Notes: generated from the sequence alone by a model not told the origin. A stretch of DNA of 64,000 bases from Enterobacter sp. RHBSTW-00994 (GCF_013782625.1 NZ_CP056199.1:1382588-1446587), one strand, 5' to 3'. Counted from the first letter of the stretch, positions 30,033 through 41,390 are shown. Numbers and translations: made by a program.

Positions 30033-30518
30033 ATGTCGCAACTGACCCATATTAATGCTGCTGGCGAAGCCCACATGGTTGATGTCTCTGCCAAGGCTGA
30101 AACGGTACGCGAAGCACGCGCTGAAGCGTTCATTACGATGCTACCTGAAACGCTGGCGATGATTATCGAGGGCAGTCACCACAAAGGTGATGTGTTTGCT
30201 ACTGCCCGTATCGCCGGGATCCAGGCGGCGAAACGCACCTGGGATTTAATCCCACTGTGTCATCCGCTGATGCTCAGCAAAGTGGAGGTGAACCTGCAGG
30301 CCCAGCCTGAGCACCACCGTGTACGCATTGAGTCATTATGCCGTCTAACCGGAAAAACGGGCGTCGAGATGGAAGCCTTGACGGCGGCGTCCGTGGCTGC
30401 ACTGACTATTTACGATATGTGCAAAGCCGTACAAAAAGACATGGTGATTGGACCGATCCGTTTGTTAGCGAAAAGCGGCGGCAAATCCGGTGATTTTAGG
30501 GTGGACAGCAATGATTAA
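30033..30518 (+). CDS. moaC: Cyclic pyranopterin monophosphate synthase
   Basis: Rearranges the MoaA product 3',8-cH2GTP to cPMP. The 161-residue protein shows the family motifs [17 protein letters not shown] (about 14-30), IPLCHPL and [13 protein letters not shown], followed by [11 protein letters not shown]. It begins 3 bp after moaB and overlaps moaD by 8 bp. Confidence 0.97.
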   Translation: MSQLTHINAAGEAHMVDVSAKAETVREARAEAFITMLPETLAMIIEGSHHKGDVFATARIAGIQAAKRTWDLIPLCHPLMLSKVEVNLQAQPEHHRVRIESLCRLTGKTGVEMEALTAASVAALTIYDMCKAVQKDMVIGPIRLLAKSGGKSGDFRVDSND

Positions 30519-30756
30519 AGTGCTCTTTTTTGCACAGGTGCGCGAGTTAGTCAGCACCGACAGCCTGATGCTGGAGACCCCATTTGATAACGTGGCCGCG
30601 TTGCGTGCGCATCTCGCACAACAAGACGAACGCTGGGCGCTGGCGCTGGATGAGGGCAAACTGCTGGCCGCAGTTAACCAGACGCTGGTGGACTTTAATC
30701 ATCCGCTGAAAGCGGGCGATGAGGTTGCCTTCTTCCCACCGGTTACCGGAGGCTGA
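30511..30756 (+). CDS. moaD: Molybdopterin synthase small (sulfur carrier) subunit
   Basis: An 81-residue ubiquitin-like sulfur carrier. The C-terminal GG that is adenylylated by MoeB and thiocarboxylated is intact (FFPPVTGG). Start at [13 protein letters not shown], 7 codons into the open frame, as in E. coli. Overlaps the moaC end by 8 bp; one base separates it from moaE. Confidence 0.97.
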   Translation: MIKVLFFAQVRELVSTDSLMLETPFDNVAALRAHLAQQDERWALALDEGKLLAAVNQTLVDFNHPLKAGDEVAFFPPVTGG

Positions 30757-30757
30757 T

Positions 30758-31210
30758 ATGGCAGAAACGCGAATTCTGGTAGGTCACGATCGCTTTGACG
30801 TTGGCGCAGAATATGGCTGGCTGGCGGAGCGTGATGAAGATGGCGCAGTGGTAACATTCACCGGCAAAGTGCGCAACCACAATCTGGGTGACAGCGTGAA
30901 AGCACTGACGCTGGAACACTATCCTGGTATGACGGAAAAATCGCTGGTTGAAATCGTCGACGAAGCGCGTGGCCGCTGGCCGCTCGGACGGGTGACGGTT
31001 ATCCACCGTATCGGTGAAATGTGGCCTGGTGAGGAGATCGTCTTTGTCGGCGTCACCAGTGCACATCGTAGCAGCGCTTTTGCTGCCGGGGAGTTCATCA
31101 TGGATTACCTCAAAACCAAAGCACCGTTCTGGAAACGTGAAGCGACGCCAGAGGGTGACCGCTGGGTTGAATCGCGAGAAAGTGATAAACAAGCCGCTGG
31201 CCGTTGGTAG
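30758..31210 (+). CDS. moaE: Molybdopterin synthase catalytic subunit
   Basis: Large subunit that inserts two sulfurs from MoaD-thiocarboxylate into cPMP. It is 150 residues; FTGKVRNHNLGD, LEHYPGMTEK, HRIGEMWPGE and the catalytic-lysine stretch MDYLKTKAPFWKRE are present. ATG one base after the moaD stop; I reject the 13-codon upstream extension because it lies within moaD. Confidence 0.97.
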   Translation: MAETRILVGHDRFDVGAEYGWLAERDEDGAVVTFTGKVRNHNLGDSVKALTLEHYPGMTEKSLVEIVDEARGRWPLGRVTVIHRIGEMWPGEEIVFVGVTSAHRSSAFAAGEFIMDYLKTKAPFWKREATPEGDRWVESRESDKQAAGRW

Positions 31211-31268
31211 CTGGTTTATGTGGATGTGTTAGTCTTAACGTGTGTGTCTACTTAATCAGGAGTGAATC

Positions 31269-31976
31269 ATGGACCGATTTCCGCGTTCCGATTCTATTGT
31301 TCAGCAGTCCCGAACCGGGCTGCAAACGTATATGGCTCAGGTCTACGGCTGGATGACAGTCGGTTTGCTGCTCACCGCGTTTATCGCGTGGTATGCCGCA
31401 AATACGCCTGAGTTGATGATGTTTATCTTCTCCAGCAAAATCACCTTCTTTGGTCTGATTATTGCACAACTCGCGCTGGTGTTTGTGCTCTCTGGTCTGG
31501 TGCAAAAGCTCAGTGCGGGGATGGCAACCACATTGTTCATGCTGTACTCGGCACTGACAGGGCTGACGCTTTCCAGCATTTTCGTGGTCTATACCTACTC
31601 CTCCATCGCCAGTACCTTTGTGGTTACCGGTGGGATGTTTGGCGCGATGAGTCTTTACGGCTACACCACGAAACGTGACCTGAGCGGTTTCGGCAGCATG
31701 CTGTTTATGGGGCTGATTGGGATTGTGCTGGCCTCGCTGGTCAACCTGTGGCTTAAGAGCGAAGCATTGATGTGGGCGGTGACCTATATCGGGGTGGTTG
31801 TTTTTGTCGGATTAACCGCGTACGACACGCAGAAACTGAAAAATATTGGTGAGCAGATCGATGTACGCGACAGTTCAACGCTGCGCAAATACTCCATTCT
31901 GGGCGCGTTGACCCTGTATCTCGACTTTATAAACCTGTTCCTGATGTTGCTGCGTATTTTGGGCAACCGTCGCTAA
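31269..31976 (+). CDS. ybhL: Bax-inhibitor-1 family membrane protein YbhL
   Basis: A 235-residue inner-membrane protein with about seven hydrophobic helices, of the BI-1 / TMBIM family. The family signature near the C-terminus is GLTAYDTQKLKNI. Bacterial members are proposed to be pH-sensitive calcium leak channels; the cellular role in enterobacteria is not proven. AGGAG precedes the start. It has its own 58-bp upstream gap after moaE. Confidence 0.93.
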   Translation: MDRFPRSDSIVQQSRTGLQTYMAQVYGWMTVGLLLTAFIAWYAANTPELMMFIFSSKITFFGLIIAQLALVFVLSGLVQKLSAGMATTLFMLYSALTGLTLSSIFVVYTYSSIASTFVVTGGMFGAMSLYGYTTKRDLSGFGSMLFMGLIGIVLASLVNLWLKSEALMWAVTYIGVVVFVGLTAYDTQKLKNIGEQIDVRDSSTLRKYSILGALTLYLDFINLFLMLLRILGNRR

Positions 31977-31985
31977 ACATTCCTT

Positions 31986-32030
31986 CTCACCCTAACCCTT
32001 TCCCCAATGGGAGAGGGCCGGGGTGAGGGG
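31986..32030. repeat. GC-rich palindromic intergenic repeat, copy 2
   Basis: CTCACCCTAACCCTTTCCCC and GGGAGAGGGCCGGGGTGAG form an imperfect inverted repeat of about 18 bp per arm. It is wedged between the converging ybhL and ybhN. It shares outer arms with the element at 18107. The length and CTCACCC ends resemble dispersed enterobacterial palindromes of the boxC kind. Confidence 0.7.
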
Positions 32031-32033
32031 AAA

Positions 32034-32996
32034 TCACTTCGCTAACGCCTTCTGATTTTTTGCCCGCAACGTCTTCGCCCGACTCTCCAGAATCAAATAA
32101 CACACCGTCGCCAGCGCCAGGGGCAGAAAGTAATAGAGCACACGGTAAGCGAGCAGGGCGGCAATAATGGTTCCATGGGAGATCTCCTCTCCGGCGAGAA
32201 GGGCAATAAACACCGCTTCCAGCACACCTATCCCGGCCGGGATATGCACGATAACACCGGCGATACTGCTCACCAGTAGCACGCCGAGCACAAAGAAATA
32301 GTTCACCTCTTCGCCCATCAATAACCAGATGATGACGCCCATCACCATCCAGTTGGCACTGGAAACGACCATCTGTATAACGGCGAATCGCCACGACGGC
32401 AGCACCAGTTTTTGCCCCTTAATCGTCATATGGCGGCGTCTGGCAAACGCGCTGGCCCACAGATATGCTGCAATCACCAACAGTAGAACTGTGCCCGCGA
32501 TTCGCAATGTGGCTTCATCGATATACCAGTGCTTTGGCAGTTGAACTATCCCTGCGGTGAAAATCACGCCGCCGAGCAGAATATAGCCCAGCCAGTTGGT
32601 GGTAATGCTCAGCGAGAAAATGCGCGTGATCGTGCTGCCGGGCAGTCCAAGACGTGAATAGAGACGATAGCGCATGCCAATGCCGCCAACCCAGGTACTC
32701 AGCGTCAGGTTAAAGGCATAACAAATAAAGGACACCAGCATGACCTGGCGTTTTGCAAGTTTATGACCGCAGTAAGCGCGTCCCAGCAGGTCATAGCAGC
32801 CGTAAATAAGATAACTTAGCACCGTCAACCCAACAGCACTCAGGAGGGTCAGGCGGTTATAATTGCGGATAACCTTCCAGACCTCTTCCCAGCTAATTTT
32901 CTGCGCGTAAATCACCAGTAATACTGCGACCGCCAGAAAGAATAATCCGGTGAGGATTTTTTTTGCCAGCCTCCAGCGAGGATGGGATTTTGACAT
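32034..32996 (-). CDS. ybhN: Inner-membrane protein YbhN (UPF0104 / LPG-synthase-like fold)
   Basis: A 320-residue protein with about eight hydrophobic segments, related to the flippase-like domain of lysylphosphatidylglycerol synthases but without a synthetase domain. Motifs STWVGGIGMRYRLY and VHIPAGIGVLEAVF are typical. It shares one base with the clsB stop, and forms clsB-linked operon ybhP-clsB-ybhN. A role with cardiolipin synthesis is inferred from this linkage. Confidence 0.92.
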   Translation of the reverse strand: MSKSHPRWRLAKKILTGLFFLAVAVLLVIYAQKISWEEVWKVIRNYNRLTLLSAVGLTVLSYLIYGCYDLLGRAYCGHKLAKRQVMLVSFICYAFNLTLSTWVGGIGMRYRLYSRLGLPGSTITRIFSLSITTNWLGYILLGGVIFTAGIVQLPKHWYIDEATLRIAGTVLLLVIAAYLWASAFARRRHMTIKGQKLVLPSWRFAVIQMVVSSANWMVMGVIIWLLMGEEVNYFFVLGVLLVSSIAGVIVHIPAGIGVLEAVFIALLAGEEISHGTIIAALLAYRVLYYFLPLALATVCYLILESRAKTLRAKNQKALAK

Positions 32997-34237
32997 CAGG
33001 TTTTCCCTCCGCTTTCTTCCGCTTCAATACGATCCTGTGTTTCCATTTCGGGCTGAGCCGGGGGATCGACCAGCGCAAGCTCAGGCGTATGGGCTGGCAG
33101 CCATCCCACCATCGCCGGGAAATGGCGCAGAAAGTGGAACACCACCACCCCAATACCCAGATTCCACCAGGTGCGTTTTGGAACCATCGATTCATCCACC
33201 CGTACGCAGTCATTGGCGATCAGCCCCTGAAGGTTATCGCGTAGCGTCTGGTTGAACTGGCGATCGTGAACGATCAGGTTTGCTTCCAGATTGAGTGACA
33301 GGCTCAGTGGGTCAAGGTTACTTGAGCCGACGGTCGCCCAGTGATCGTCCATCAGGGCGACCTTGCCATGCAGCGGCCGGCGGCGATATTCGTATATCTG
33401 CACGCCGCCTTTTACCAGATAGTTATAGAGCAGGCGCGCGCCCACTTTGACAATCGGCATATCCGGCTCGCCCTGGACAATCAGCTTTACACGCACACCG
33501 CGCCTGGCGGCATTGCGCATGGCGTGCAGCAGACGATAACCGGGGAAGAAGTAGGCGTTGGCGATAATCACCTCGCGCTTCGCGTTCGCCAGCATTTTAA
33601 GGTAATGGCGTTCGATATCGTCCCTGTGTTCTCCGTTATCGCGCCAGACAAAGAGCGCCTGTGCCTCACCAGGATGCCGGTTCTCTTCGGGGCGATGACG
33701 GCGTTTCCACCAGCGGCGAACCGCTTCTTTACCCGGCAGATTTTCCAGCTCAAACAGTAAAATATCCTGAACCACGGGCCCTTCGATCCGAATGGCGTAA
33801 TCCTGTTTGGCCTCCGGCCCGTAACCAGACATATGTTCGGCGGAATAGTTAATACCACCGACAAACGCCACGACCTCATCAACCACCACGATTTTGCGGT
33901 GCATTCGACGGAAGAGGTTGGTGCGCATCCCGAAAAGGCGCGGGGCGGGATCATAGTAGCGGAACACCACGCCAGCAGACGTGAGTGCGTTGACGAAGTC
34001 ATCGCTGAGATCCGGCGAGCCATAGCCGTCGAGTAAGACGTCGATTTTGATACCGCGCAGGGCGGCGCGTAGCAGCACGCTGTGCAGCTGTTTACCCACC
34101 TCGTCTTCAAACCAGATAAAGGTTTCAAGGATCACTTTCTGTTGTGCGCGGTGAATGGCGTCAAACACTGCCGGATAATACTCATCGCCATTTTCCAGCA
34201 GCGTGATGCTGTTACCTTCCCGCCATGAGCTGTTCAT
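32996..34237 (-). CDS. clsB: Cardiolipin synthase B
   Basis: A phospholipase-D-superfamily enzyme of 413 residues that makes cardiolipin from phosphatidylglycerol. Two HKD motifs are complete: [16 protein letters not shown] (about 115-130) and [20 protein letters not shown] (about 290-310). No N-terminal membrane helix, unlike ClsA. Overlaps ybhP by 4 bp upstream and ybhN by one base. Confidence 0.95.
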   Translation of the reverse strand: MNSSWREGNSITLLENGDEYYPAVFDAIHRAQQKVILETFIWFEDEVGKQLHSVLLRAALRGIKIDVLLDGYGSPDLSDDFVNALTSAGVVFRYYDPAPRLFGMRTNLFRRMHRKIVVVDEVVAFVGGINYSAEHMSGYGPEAKQDYAIRIEGPVVQDILLFELENLPGKEAVRRWWKRRHRPEENRHPGEAQALFVWRDNGEHRDDIERHYLKMLANAKREVIIANAYFFPGYRLLHAMRNAARRGVRVKLIVQGEPDMPIVKVGARLLYNYLVKGGVQIYEYRRRPLHGKVALMDDHWATVGSSNLDPLSLSLNLEANLIVHDRQFNQTLRDNLQGLIANDCVRVDESMVPKRTWWNLGIGVVVFHFLRHFPAMVGWLPAHTPELALVDPPAQPEMETQDRIEAEESGGKT

Positions 34238-34995
34238 AAATGGATCTCCGCACTGAGAGGCGCGTGGTCGGAGAGATGACGCCAGTTGAGTAACGTCAGT
34301 GCCCTTGGGACGCTGGCATGGGCGTTTTTCACGTAGATTCGGTCGAGACGCAGCAGGGGGTAGCGGACCGGAAAGGTGCGCGCCGGTCGGCCATGTGCAC
34401 GGGTGAAAATCTCCTCCAGCCCGGCATTCACTTTCAGCGGGTGGTTGGCACGCTGCCGCCAGTCGTTAAAATCCCCCGCGATAACCACAGGCTCTCCCTC
34501 TGGCAGGGTATTGGTCCAGTTCGCCAGCATCTGCAGTTGCGCTTTGCGATGGGCTTCCCGCAGGCCGAGATGAACGCAGCCAACATGAACGGGAAACGCG
34601 AGATCCGGTGGCGCGATGCGGCAGTAAAGCAGCCCGCGCTTTTCACTCTCCCCGATCGATACATCCCGGTTTTCGTAATGTTCAATGGGAAAACGTGACA
34701 GCACCGCATTGCCATGATGCCCTTCTGGGTAGACCGCGTTGCGTCCGTAGGCATAATCGTGCCACAGGGAATCAGCCAGAAATTCGTAATGCGGAACGCT
34801 GGGCCAGTTGTTGATTTGCTGCGAGTAGGTGTCATGCGATCCCATCACTTCCTGCAGGCAGACAATGTCCGCGCTGACGGTTCGAATCGCGTCGCGTAGC
34901 TCGGGTAACATGAAACGACGGTTAAATGCCGAGAAACCTTTATGGGTGTTAATCGTCAGCACATTCAGCGAGAAATGCCGGTTTTTTTGGATCAT
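34234..34995 (-). CDS. ybhP: Endonuclease/exonuclease/phosphatase-family protein YbhP
   Basis: A 253-residue protein of the EEP metal-hydrolase superfamily. Motifs: LTINTHKGF (Asn), [11 protein letters not shown] (Glu), GDFNDWR (Asp/Asn) and [11 protein letters not shown] (Asp/His). The substrate is unknown. First gene of ybhP-clsB-ybhN. Its company suggests a phospholipid-linked substrate, which is inference. Confidence 0.92.
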   Translation of the reverse strand: MIQKNRHFSLNVLTINTHKGFSAFNRRFMLPELRDAIRTVSADIVCLQEVMGSHDTYSQQINNWPSVPHYEFLADSLWHDYAYGRNAVYPEGHHGNAVLSRFPIEHYENRDVSIGESEKRGLLYCRIAPPDLAFPVHVGCVHLGLREAHRKAQLQMLANWTNTLPEGEPVVIAGDFNDWRQRANHPLKVNAGLEEIFTRAHGRPARTFPVRYPLLRLDRIYVKNAHASVPRALTLLNWRHLSDHAPLSAEIHL

Positions 34996-35128
34996 AAACT
35001 CCTGCCAACGTCACTATCCTGATGAAAATAAAGTGTAGTCGGCGTCACAAAAAGATGCGGTGTTACGGAATTTTCCGTAAAGTGCGGTAGTCTGATTGAG
35101 CAGAGAGATATTCTTCAGGAGAGAAGCC

Positions 35129-35539
35129 ATGAAGTGGCAACAACGTGTTCGTGTGGCAACTGGCCTAAGTTGCTGGCAGATAATGTTGCATTTACTGGTC
35201 GTGGCCGTACTGGTGATGGGCTGGATGAGCGGTACGCTGGTGCGTGTCGGCTTAGGTTTATGCGTCCTGTATGGCGTAACTGTGTTGTCGATGCTGTTTT
35301 TACAGCGACATCACGAAGCGCGCTGGCGCGAGGTGGGTGATGTGCTCGAAGAGCTCACCACCACCTGGTATTTTGGTGCAGCAATGATCGTTTTATGGCT
35401 GTTATCACGAGTCTTGCAAAACAACTACCTGCTGGCCCTTGCGGGGCTGGTGATCCTTGCAGGGCCTGCGGTTGTATCATTACTGACCAAAGAGAAAAAG
35501 CTACGCAATGTTTCGTCTAAACATCGCGTACGCCACTGA
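35129..35539 (+). CDS. ybhQ: Small inner-membrane protein YbhQ
   Basis: A 136-residue protein with about four hydrophobic segments and a basic C-terminus ([16 protein letters not shown]). Function unknown. The start [12 protein letters not shown] follows AGGAGAGAAG; the open frame begins 11 codons earlier. Its last 39 bp overlap the 3' end of the converging ybhR. Confidence 0.92.
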   Translation: MKWQQRVRVATGLSCWQIMLHLLVVAVLVMGWMSGTLVRVGLGLCVLYGVTVLSMLFLQRHHEARWREVGDVLEELTTTWYFGAAMIVLWLLSRVLQNNYLLALAGLVILAGPAVVSLLTKEKKLRNVSSKHRVRH

Positions 35540-36607
35540 ACCTGTCGTGGCCGCTATGACCAGTAGCGGCCACAAACTTCCCCAGACAATATCCAGACTC
35601 GCATCCTTCAGATAAATTTGCTTCGTGATATCCGTAAAGTGACGGATTGGGTTAATCCACGTCAGATCCTGTAACCACACCGGCATGTTCTCTACCGGAG
35701 AGACATACCCCGACAGCAAAATAGCGGGCATCATAAAGACGAATACGCCGATAAACGCCTGCTGTTGTGTAGAGCAGAGCGCTGAAATCAGCAGACCAAA
35801 TCCCACCAGTGACAAGCCATAAACCAGCATGGTGAAATAAAACAGTGCCAGCGATCCGGCAAACGGAATTTGATAAGCCCAGATCCCCACGCCCAGTACA
35901 ATCGATGCCTGGAAGGTCGCCACAATCAGCGCCGGAACGGCTTTGCCAACGAATATTTGCCAGGTTGCCAGAGGGGAAACCAGAAGCTGATCCAGCGTAC
36001 CTTGCTCGCGTTCACGGGCCACAGAGAGTGACGTTACGATCATCACGCCGATGGTGGTGATCATGGCGATCAGCGACGGCACGACAAACCATTTGTAATC
36101 CAGATTCGGGTTATACCAGTTACGCACCACCAGCTTGCTGTTGTTGGGTTTGGTTTTTCCCTGAAGTAACTCCTGCTGGTAGTCCTTCACGACCTGTTGC
36201 AGATAGTTTGCAGCGATCTGGGCGCTGTTCGAGTTACGTCCATCCAGGATCAACTGCATCGGCGCGGTCTGAAACGTATCCAGGTTGCGGGAAAAATCAG
36301 CCGGAAAACGTACCAGCAGCAACGCTTTTTGCGTATCAATCGTGGGTTGGATCTCCTGCGGGCTTTTAAGTAACAGGATATGCGTAAAGGCTTTTGCACG
36401 TGCAAACCGTTGCGTCAGCTCGACAGAGTGCTTGCCGCTGTCTTCGTTGTAGATCGCAATTGTGGCATTGGTGACTTCAAGTGTCGCGGCAAACGGGAAC
36501 AGAAAAACCTGAATAAGCACAGGCAAAACCAAAATTGCGCGAGTCTGCGGCTCGCGCAGCAGGGATTGCAGCTCTTTGCGTATCAATGTCCATAAACGGT
36601 GAAACAT
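35501..36607 (-). CDS. ybhR: ABC exporter permease YbhR
   Basis: A 368-residue ABC-2 type permease: one N-terminal helix, a large periplasmic segment (about residues 45-175) and five C-terminal helices, with [16 protein letters not shown] before the third. Works with YbhS and the twin ATPase YbhF; YbhG is the periplasmic adaptor. E. coli YbhFSR is linked to export of tetracycline and other drugs. Nine bp after ybhS. Confidence 0.94.
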   Translation of the reverse strand: MFHRLWTLIRKELQSLLREPQTRAILVLPVLIQVFLFPFAATLEVTNATIAIYNEDSGKHSVELTQRFARAKAFTHILLLKSPQEIQPTIDTQKALLLVRFPADFSRNLDTFQTAPMQLILDGRNSNSAQIAANYLQQVVKDYQQELLQGKTKPNNSKLVVRNWYNPNLDYKWFVVPSLIAMITTIGVMIVTSLSVAREREQGTLDQLLVSPLATWQIFVGKAVPALIVATFQASIVLGVGIWAYQIPFAGSLALFYFTMLVYGLSLVGFGLLISALCSTQQQAFIGVFVFMMPAILLSGYVSPVENMPVWLQDLTWINPIRHFTDITKQIYLKDASLDIVWGSLWPLLVIAATTGSVAYAMFRRNIA

Positions 36608-36616
36608 GTTCGCTCC

Positions 36617-37750
36617 TTAATCCAGCCGCCGTTTGGTTTTTATCCACGTCAGGCCGATAAACATCACCGCTGACGCCATCAAAAACAGAATGTTGATCAC
36701 CAGCACCACCGGGATATTGCCGGCCAGGAACAGGCTTTGCAGCGTACTCACGAAGTAGCGCGCAGGAATGATATAGGTCACCGCGCGGATCACCGCAGGC
36801 ATACTGTCTATCTGGAAAATAAAACCCGACAGCATAATTGAGGGTAAAAAAGCGGCGTTAAGCGCGACCTGCGCCGCGTTGAACTGATTACGGGTCACGG
36901 TGGAGATCAGCAGCCCCATGCCCAATGTGCTGAGTAAAAACAGACTGGTGATAAAAAATAGCAGGACCAGCGAGCCGCGGTACGGTACGCCGAGGATAAA
37001 CACCGAGACCAGCATACAGAGCAGCATGGCCAGCATGCCGAGGAAGTAATAGGGGATCAGTTTACAGAGCAAGAGCTCGACACGCGTGACTTCCGTGGAG
37101 AGCAGGGCTTCCATCGTGCCGCGTTCCCACTCGCGGGCAATCACCAGTGAGGTCAGAATCGCCCCAATCACCGTCATGATGATGGTGACCGCTCCGGGAA
37201 TGATAAAATGCTGGCTGATAGCGGCAGGGTTAAACCAGTAGCGGGTTTGTACGTCGATGAGTGGTTCAAACTCTTCACCTCTGTCCTCTGCCCGCTGCAT
37301 TTGCCACAACTGCCAGATGCCTTCTACGTAGCCCTGAACAAAGTTGGCCGTGTTCGGCTCGCTACCATCGGTAATCACCTGGACAGGCGCGTCAGTATTG
37401 GCGCGTGCCATGTTGGCGTCGAAATCCACGGGAATAACCACCAGACCGCGAATCCGCCCGGCCTGCATTTTCTGAATCAACGCCTGGCGATTGTCGCTGA
37501 TGGTGGCGTCAATGTAAGGCGAGCCGGTCATGGCGTGAGTAAAGCTCAGGGCCTCTTCGCTATGCTGCTCCAGCAAAATACCGACCCGCAGCTTGCTGGA
37601 GTCGAGATTAATCCCATAACCAAAAATGAACAGCAGCAACAGCGGGATCACCACGGCTATCAGCCAGCTACTGGGATCGCGCACGATCTGGCGCGTCTCT
37701 TTGATGCATAACGCGCGGACTCTGCGCCACGAAATAGCGTTAATGCTCAT
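36617..37750 (-). CDS. ybhS: ABC exporter permease YbhS
   Basis: A 377-residue ABC-2 permease paralogous to YbhR. It has the N-terminal helix [19 protein letters not shown] and the [17 protein letters not shown] loop. The first 11 bp overlap the end of ybhF. I start at [11 protein letters not shown], eight codons into the open frame, by comparison with E. coli. Probably forms a heterodimer with YbhR. Confidence 0.94.
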   Translation of the reverse strand: MSINAISWRRVRALCIKETRQIVRDPSSWLIAVVIPLLLLFIFGYGINLDSSKLRVGILLEQHSEEALSFTHAMTGSPYIDATISDNRQALIQKMQAGRIRGLVVIPVDFDANMARANTDAPVQVITDGSEPNTANFVQGYVEGIWQLWQMQRAEDRGEEFEPLIDVQTRYWFNPAAISQHFIIPGAVTIIMTVIGAILTSLVIAREWERGTMEALLSTEVTRVELLLCKLIPYYFLGMLAMLLCMLVSVFILGVPYRGSLVLLFFITSLFLLSTLGMGLLISTVTRNQFNAAQVALNAAFLPSIMLSGFIFQIDSMPAVIRAVTYIIPARYFVSTLQSLFLAGNIPVVLVINILFLMASAVMFIGLTWIKTKRRLD

Positions 37751-39479
37751 TGGCGTGCTCCTTATCCCAGTCATGGATCAGCGTAATAAACGCTTGCTCC
37801 ATTGTCGGGTCCGGCTGTGTTTCATCAGCCGCCTGACTTTTAAGATCATCCGGCGTGCCGTGGGCGATAAGCTTACCGCGGTAGACCAGCCCGATACGGT
37901 CGCAATACTCCGCCTCATCCATAAAGTGAGTCGTGACCATCACGGTTACACCTTTTTCCACCATGCTGTTGATGTGCAGCCAAAATTCGCGACGGGTGAG
38001 GGGGTCAACGCCTGACGTGGGTTCGTCAAGAAACAAAATATCGGGTTCGTGCATCAGGGAACAGGCCAGCGCAAGACGCTGCTTAAAGCCGAGTGGCAGG
38101 TCGTCCGTGGCATGGGAGGCAATGGTGGTCAAGCCAAATGCATCGCTCATGCGGGATATTTTCTCGCTTTGTGCCCGCCCGCGCAGGCCATAGACACCGG
38201 AGAAGAACCGTAAATTCTGCTCCACGGTGAGGTTGCCGTATAACGAGAATTTTTGCGCCATGTAGCCCAGGTGTTGACGTGCTTTACCTGAGCTGACCTT
38301 AAGGTCCATATCCAGCACCAGTGCTTTACCCGCTGTCGGAACCAGCAATCCACACATCATCTTGAAGGTGGTCGATTTACCCGCGCCATTAGGCCCCAGC
38401 AGGCCGAAAATCTCTCCGCGTTTGACGGCAAAATTGACGTTATCCGTGGCGGCAAAATCCCCAAATTTCTTGGTGAGGGATTTGGCTTCAATCACCGTTT
38501 CGCCCGTTGTACCTTCCACGGTATGCAGGATAGCGCCTAACGGTGACTCCGATGTCCCTGCACCGCCCAACAGGTCGATAAATGCATCTTCAAAGCGCGG
38601 TGCTGTCTCTTCAATCTCAATTTCCGGCATGCCTTGCGCGCCGCGAATATCGTCCGCTGTGGCCGCTTTTTTGAGGATAATGCGAACAGAACGTCCCTGA
38701 ATCATACCGTCGCTGACGTGAGGTAATTTCAGCACCCGCTGAAGCAGCTTGCGGTTTGACTCCTTATGGCTGTGCAGCAAAAAGCTTCGTCCGGCCATGC
38801 TTTGCGTCAGTTTCGTTGGTTCACCCTGATAAAGCAGTTCACCTTCATTCATCAGCAACACATCACGACACTGCTCTGCCTCATCAAGATAAGAGGTACT
38901 CCAGAGAATGAGCATTCCATCACCCGCCAGTTCATGCACCATTTGCCATAGCTCGCGACGTGAAATGGGATCGACGCCGACGCCGGGTTCATCCAGCAGT
39001 AAGACTTTCGGCTCACCGACCAGCGTGCAGGCCAGCCCCAGTTTCTGTTTCATCCCGCCAGAGAGTTTCCCGGCCAGTCGGTCGGTAAACGGCCCCAGCG
39101 AGGTAAATTCCAGCAAACGGGCAAAGGTTTTCTGCCGCGTTTCACCGGTGACACTGCGCAGGTCAGCGTACAGATTCAGGTTTTCCATCACCGTCAGATC
39201 TTCATACAGGCCAAACTTCTGTGGCATGTAACCCATCATGGCGTGCAAGGCGCTGTCGTCTTTGATCGGATCGAGGCCGAGTACGCTGGCACGGCCTTCA
39301 TCGGGCTTCAGCAAGCCTGCCAGCATACGCATCAGTGTGGTTTTACCTGCGCCATCAGGGCCAACCAGCCCGGTCACATAGCCTTTTTGCAACGTACAGT
39401 TGAGCGGGGCAACGGCGGGTTTGTTCATCCCTGCAAAACGCTTGACCAACCCCTCTAGCTGGATAACCGCATCATTCAT
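37740..39479 (-). CDS. ybhF: ABC exporter twin ATPase YbhF
   Basis: A 579-residue protein with two ABC domains. The first has [14 protein letters not shown] near residue 38, [15 protein letters not shown] and [12 protein letters not shown]. The second has [16 protein letters not shown] near residue 360, and [15 protein letters not shown] with [12 protein letters not shown]. Powers the YbhRS channel. Start at [10 protein letters not shown]; overlaps ybhG by 8 bp and ybhS by 11 bp. Confidence 0.95.
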   Translation of the reverse strand: MNDAVIQLEGLVKRFAGMNKPAVAPLNCTLQKGYVTGLVGPDGAGKTTLMRMLAGLLKPDEGRASVLGLDPIKDDSALHAMMGYMPQKFGLYEDLTVMENLNLYADLRSVTGETRQKTFARLLEFTSLGPFTDRLAGKLSGGMKQKLGLACTLVGEPKVLLLDEPGVGVDPISRRELWQMVHELAGDGMLILWSTSYLDEAEQCRDVLLMNEGELLYQGEPTKLTQSMAGRSFLLHSHKESNRKLLQRVLKLPHVSDGMIQGRSVRIILKKAATADDIRGAQGMPEIEIEETAPRFEDAFIDLLGGAGTSESPLGAILHTVEGTTGETVIEAKSLTKKFGDFAATDNVNFAVKRGEIFGLLGPNGAGKSTTFKMMCGLLVPTAGKALVLDMDLKVSSGKARQHLGYMAQKFSLYGNLTVEQNLRFFSGVYGLRGRAQSEKISRMSDAFGLTTIASHATDDLPLGFKQRLALACSLMHEPDILFLDEPTSGVDPLTRREFWLHINSMVEKGVTVMVTTHFMDEAEYCDRIGLVYRGKLIAHGTPDDLKSQAADETQPDPTMEQAFITLIHDWDKEHANEH

Positions 39480-40467
39480 GTTTTCCCCCGTCACTGAATT
39501 TCACGGTGACAGGCATACCCTGACGGAGTGCATCGTCAGCATCGGTCACAATAATACGCAAACGGTAGACCAGGTCAGTACGCAGATCCGGTGTTTCAAC
39601 GGTTTTCGGGGTGAACTCGGCAGTTGGTGAAACAAAACCCACTTTGCCGTGATAAGGCTTATCTGGTCGGCCATCGGTATACAGCAACAGCTCGCGCCCC
39701 GGCTGTACCTGGTCGAGATTCGGTTCATCAATATAGGCACGTACCCATACCGGACGCGTCAGGGAGAGGGTTAAGACGGTACTTCCCGCGCTTAACATGC
39801 TGCCTGGTTCTACGGCCCGGGTCATCAGCGTGCCATCGGATGGGGCGACCAGCGTGGTGTCGTGCAGATCCAGCTCGGCCTGAGCGAGTTGCGCCTGAGC
39901 CTGTTCAAGGCTGGCTTTGGCCTGGGCAATATCCTGCGGGCGATTACCCGTATGGTACTGGCTCAATTTATCCTGCGCAGATCTCAGCGTAGCCTGTGCC
40001 TGGTCACGTGATGAGCGGGCATTTTCAAGGTCGTTAGCAGAAACCGTGCGGCTTTTCCACAACCCCTGCTGACGGTTATAGAAGTTCTGCGCATAGTCGA
40101 AGGCGGCCTGCGCTTGTTTGACTGCGGCTGCCGCCTGAGCGATCTCTTCGTCACGATAGCCCGCCAGCATCAGGTCATACTGCGCCTGTGCAACTGAAAC
40201 CCCGGCTTTGGCCTGCATTAATGCATTTTCATACGGCGCTTTATCCAGCATACCCAGGGTCTGTCCGGTTTTAATGGCGTCCCCTTCATCAACGGTGAGT
40301 GATGCCAGACGTCCGCCCACGCGGAAGCTCATGTTCACCGTTCGGATATCGACGTTACCATACAGCGTAAGGGCGCGATCTTGTTGGCTTTGATACCACA
40401 GCCAGCCACCAACGCCCGCAACAAGCAGAACAGCAACCGCCAGGATAATGGCGACAGGTTTTTTCAT
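39472..40467 (-). CDS. ybhG: HlyD-family periplasmic adaptor YbhG
   Basis: A 331-residue membrane-fusion protein. It has an N-terminal signal-anchor ([20 protein letters not shown]), a biotinyl-lipoyl-like half-motif [17 protein letters not shown] and a long Ala/Gln-rich coiled coil (about 75-200). The second half-motif is [18 protein letters not shown]. Bridges YbhFSR to an outer-membrane channel, most likely TolC, which is not encoded here. Overlaps cecR by 4 bp. Confidence 0.94.
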   Translation of the reverse strand: MKKPVAIILAVAVLLVAGVGGWLWYQSQQDRALTLYGNVDIRTVNMSFRVGGRLASLTVDEGDAIKTGQTLGMLDKAPYENALMQAKAGVSVAQAQYDLMLAGYRDEEIAQAAAAVKQAQAAFDYAQNFYNRQQGLWKSRTVSANDLENARSSRDQAQATLRSAQDKLSQYHTGNRPQDIAQAKASLEQAQAQLAQAELDLHDTTLVAPSDGTLMTRAVEPGSMLSAGSTVLTLSLTRPVWVRAYIDEPNLDQVQPGRELLLYTDGRPDKPYHGKVGFVSPTAEFTPKTVETPDLRTDLVYRLRIIVTDADDALRQGMPVTVKFSDGGKHE

Positions 40468-41141
40468 GACTTCAGGCTCCTTAGTGTTAAACCTTGCAGG
40501 ATCAGATCGAGGTGACAGGTGATGACCTGACTAATCTGCGCAGCTTTATCCTCATCAAATTGTGTCCAGCCAGTGCGTAATAAAATGGTTTCCCGGCCCA
40601 GACGGAAAGCGAGTATCTCGCCCAGTAGTGCGTGAGTATGCAAAATGGTTTCGGTATCGTTCGCCTCGCGCCCGGTATAGGCCGCGATGAGTTTCGTCAG
40701 GTGGCCATGCATGGGGGCGATGACCTGGTCATGAACGAGTTGGTAGGCGGCAGAAGGCGAGAGTTGCTCGCGTGAGATAAACTTACTCAGGTTCAGCGTA
40801 TCGTCGTGCGTAAGAAGCCGAATCATATTATGGCAGGCATTGAGGATCAGCTGACGGATTGCGCCACGATCCGGTGATGGCTGGCTGAACAGCGTGGTTG
40901 CCTCTTCAACGTGCGGGCGAAAATTTGTACCAATAAAATCGGCAATCCACTGCGCACAGGCGAGGTACAAATCTTCTTTTGAGCCAAAATAGTAGGTGAT
41001 CGCGGCGATGTTTTGCCCGGCCTGGGCGGCAATATCGCGTGTCGTGGCATGCAATCCATACTCGCCAAACTGCGCCAGCGCGGCGGCGATGAGCTGGCTT
41101 TTGGCTTGCTCGCCTTTTGTTGTCGTTGGGGTCGTATTCAT
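40464..41141 (-). CDS. cecR: TetR-family regulator CecR
   Basis: A 225-residue TetR regulator (formerly YbiH). The N-terminal helix-turn-helix is seen as [28 protein letters not shown] (key residues from about 32 to 58). In E. coli it controls ybhGFSR and rhlE and alters sensitivity to cefoperazone and chloramphenicol. It is the first gene of the export operon and divergent from rhlE across a 20-bp palindrome. Confidence 0.93.
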   Translation of the reverse strand: MNTTPTTTKGEQAKSQLIAAALAQFGEYGLHATTRDIAAQAGQNIAAITYYFGSKEDLYLACAQWIADFIGTNFRPHVEEATTLFSQPSPDRGAIRQLILNACHNMIRLLTHDDTLNLSKFISREQLSPSAAYQLVHDQVIAPMHGHLTKLIAAYTGREANDTETILHTHALLGEILAFRLGRETILLRTGWTQFDEDKAAQISQVITCHLDLILQGLTLRSLKS

Positions 41142-41155
41142 GGTGGCACTAAAAA

Positions 41156-41175
41156 TTAATCAATCGATTGATTAA
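41156..41175. promoter_or_regulatory. CecR operator, 20-bp perfect palindrome
   Basis: TTAATCAATCGATTGATTAA is perfectly symmetric, 14 bp before the cecR ATG and about 215 bp before rhlE. Its size and location fit a TetR-family operator controlling cecR and possibly rhlE. Confidence 0.82.
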
Positions 41176-41390
41176 GATTATGACTGTTTTTCCAGCTTGT
41201 CCAGTCGAATACAATTTGAGCGGCGGCGGGGAAATATTTCGCAGATGAATCTCAGAGGGATATTTTATGCGCCACGTCACAAAAGCTGCTACACTCCGCT
41301 GCTTCGCGACATTGTGGTTTTTGTCCTCTCATATTCGTTATATCTCCCTGAAAACTACACCTGTGATGGTCGGGGCGGTTCGGAGTTTTT

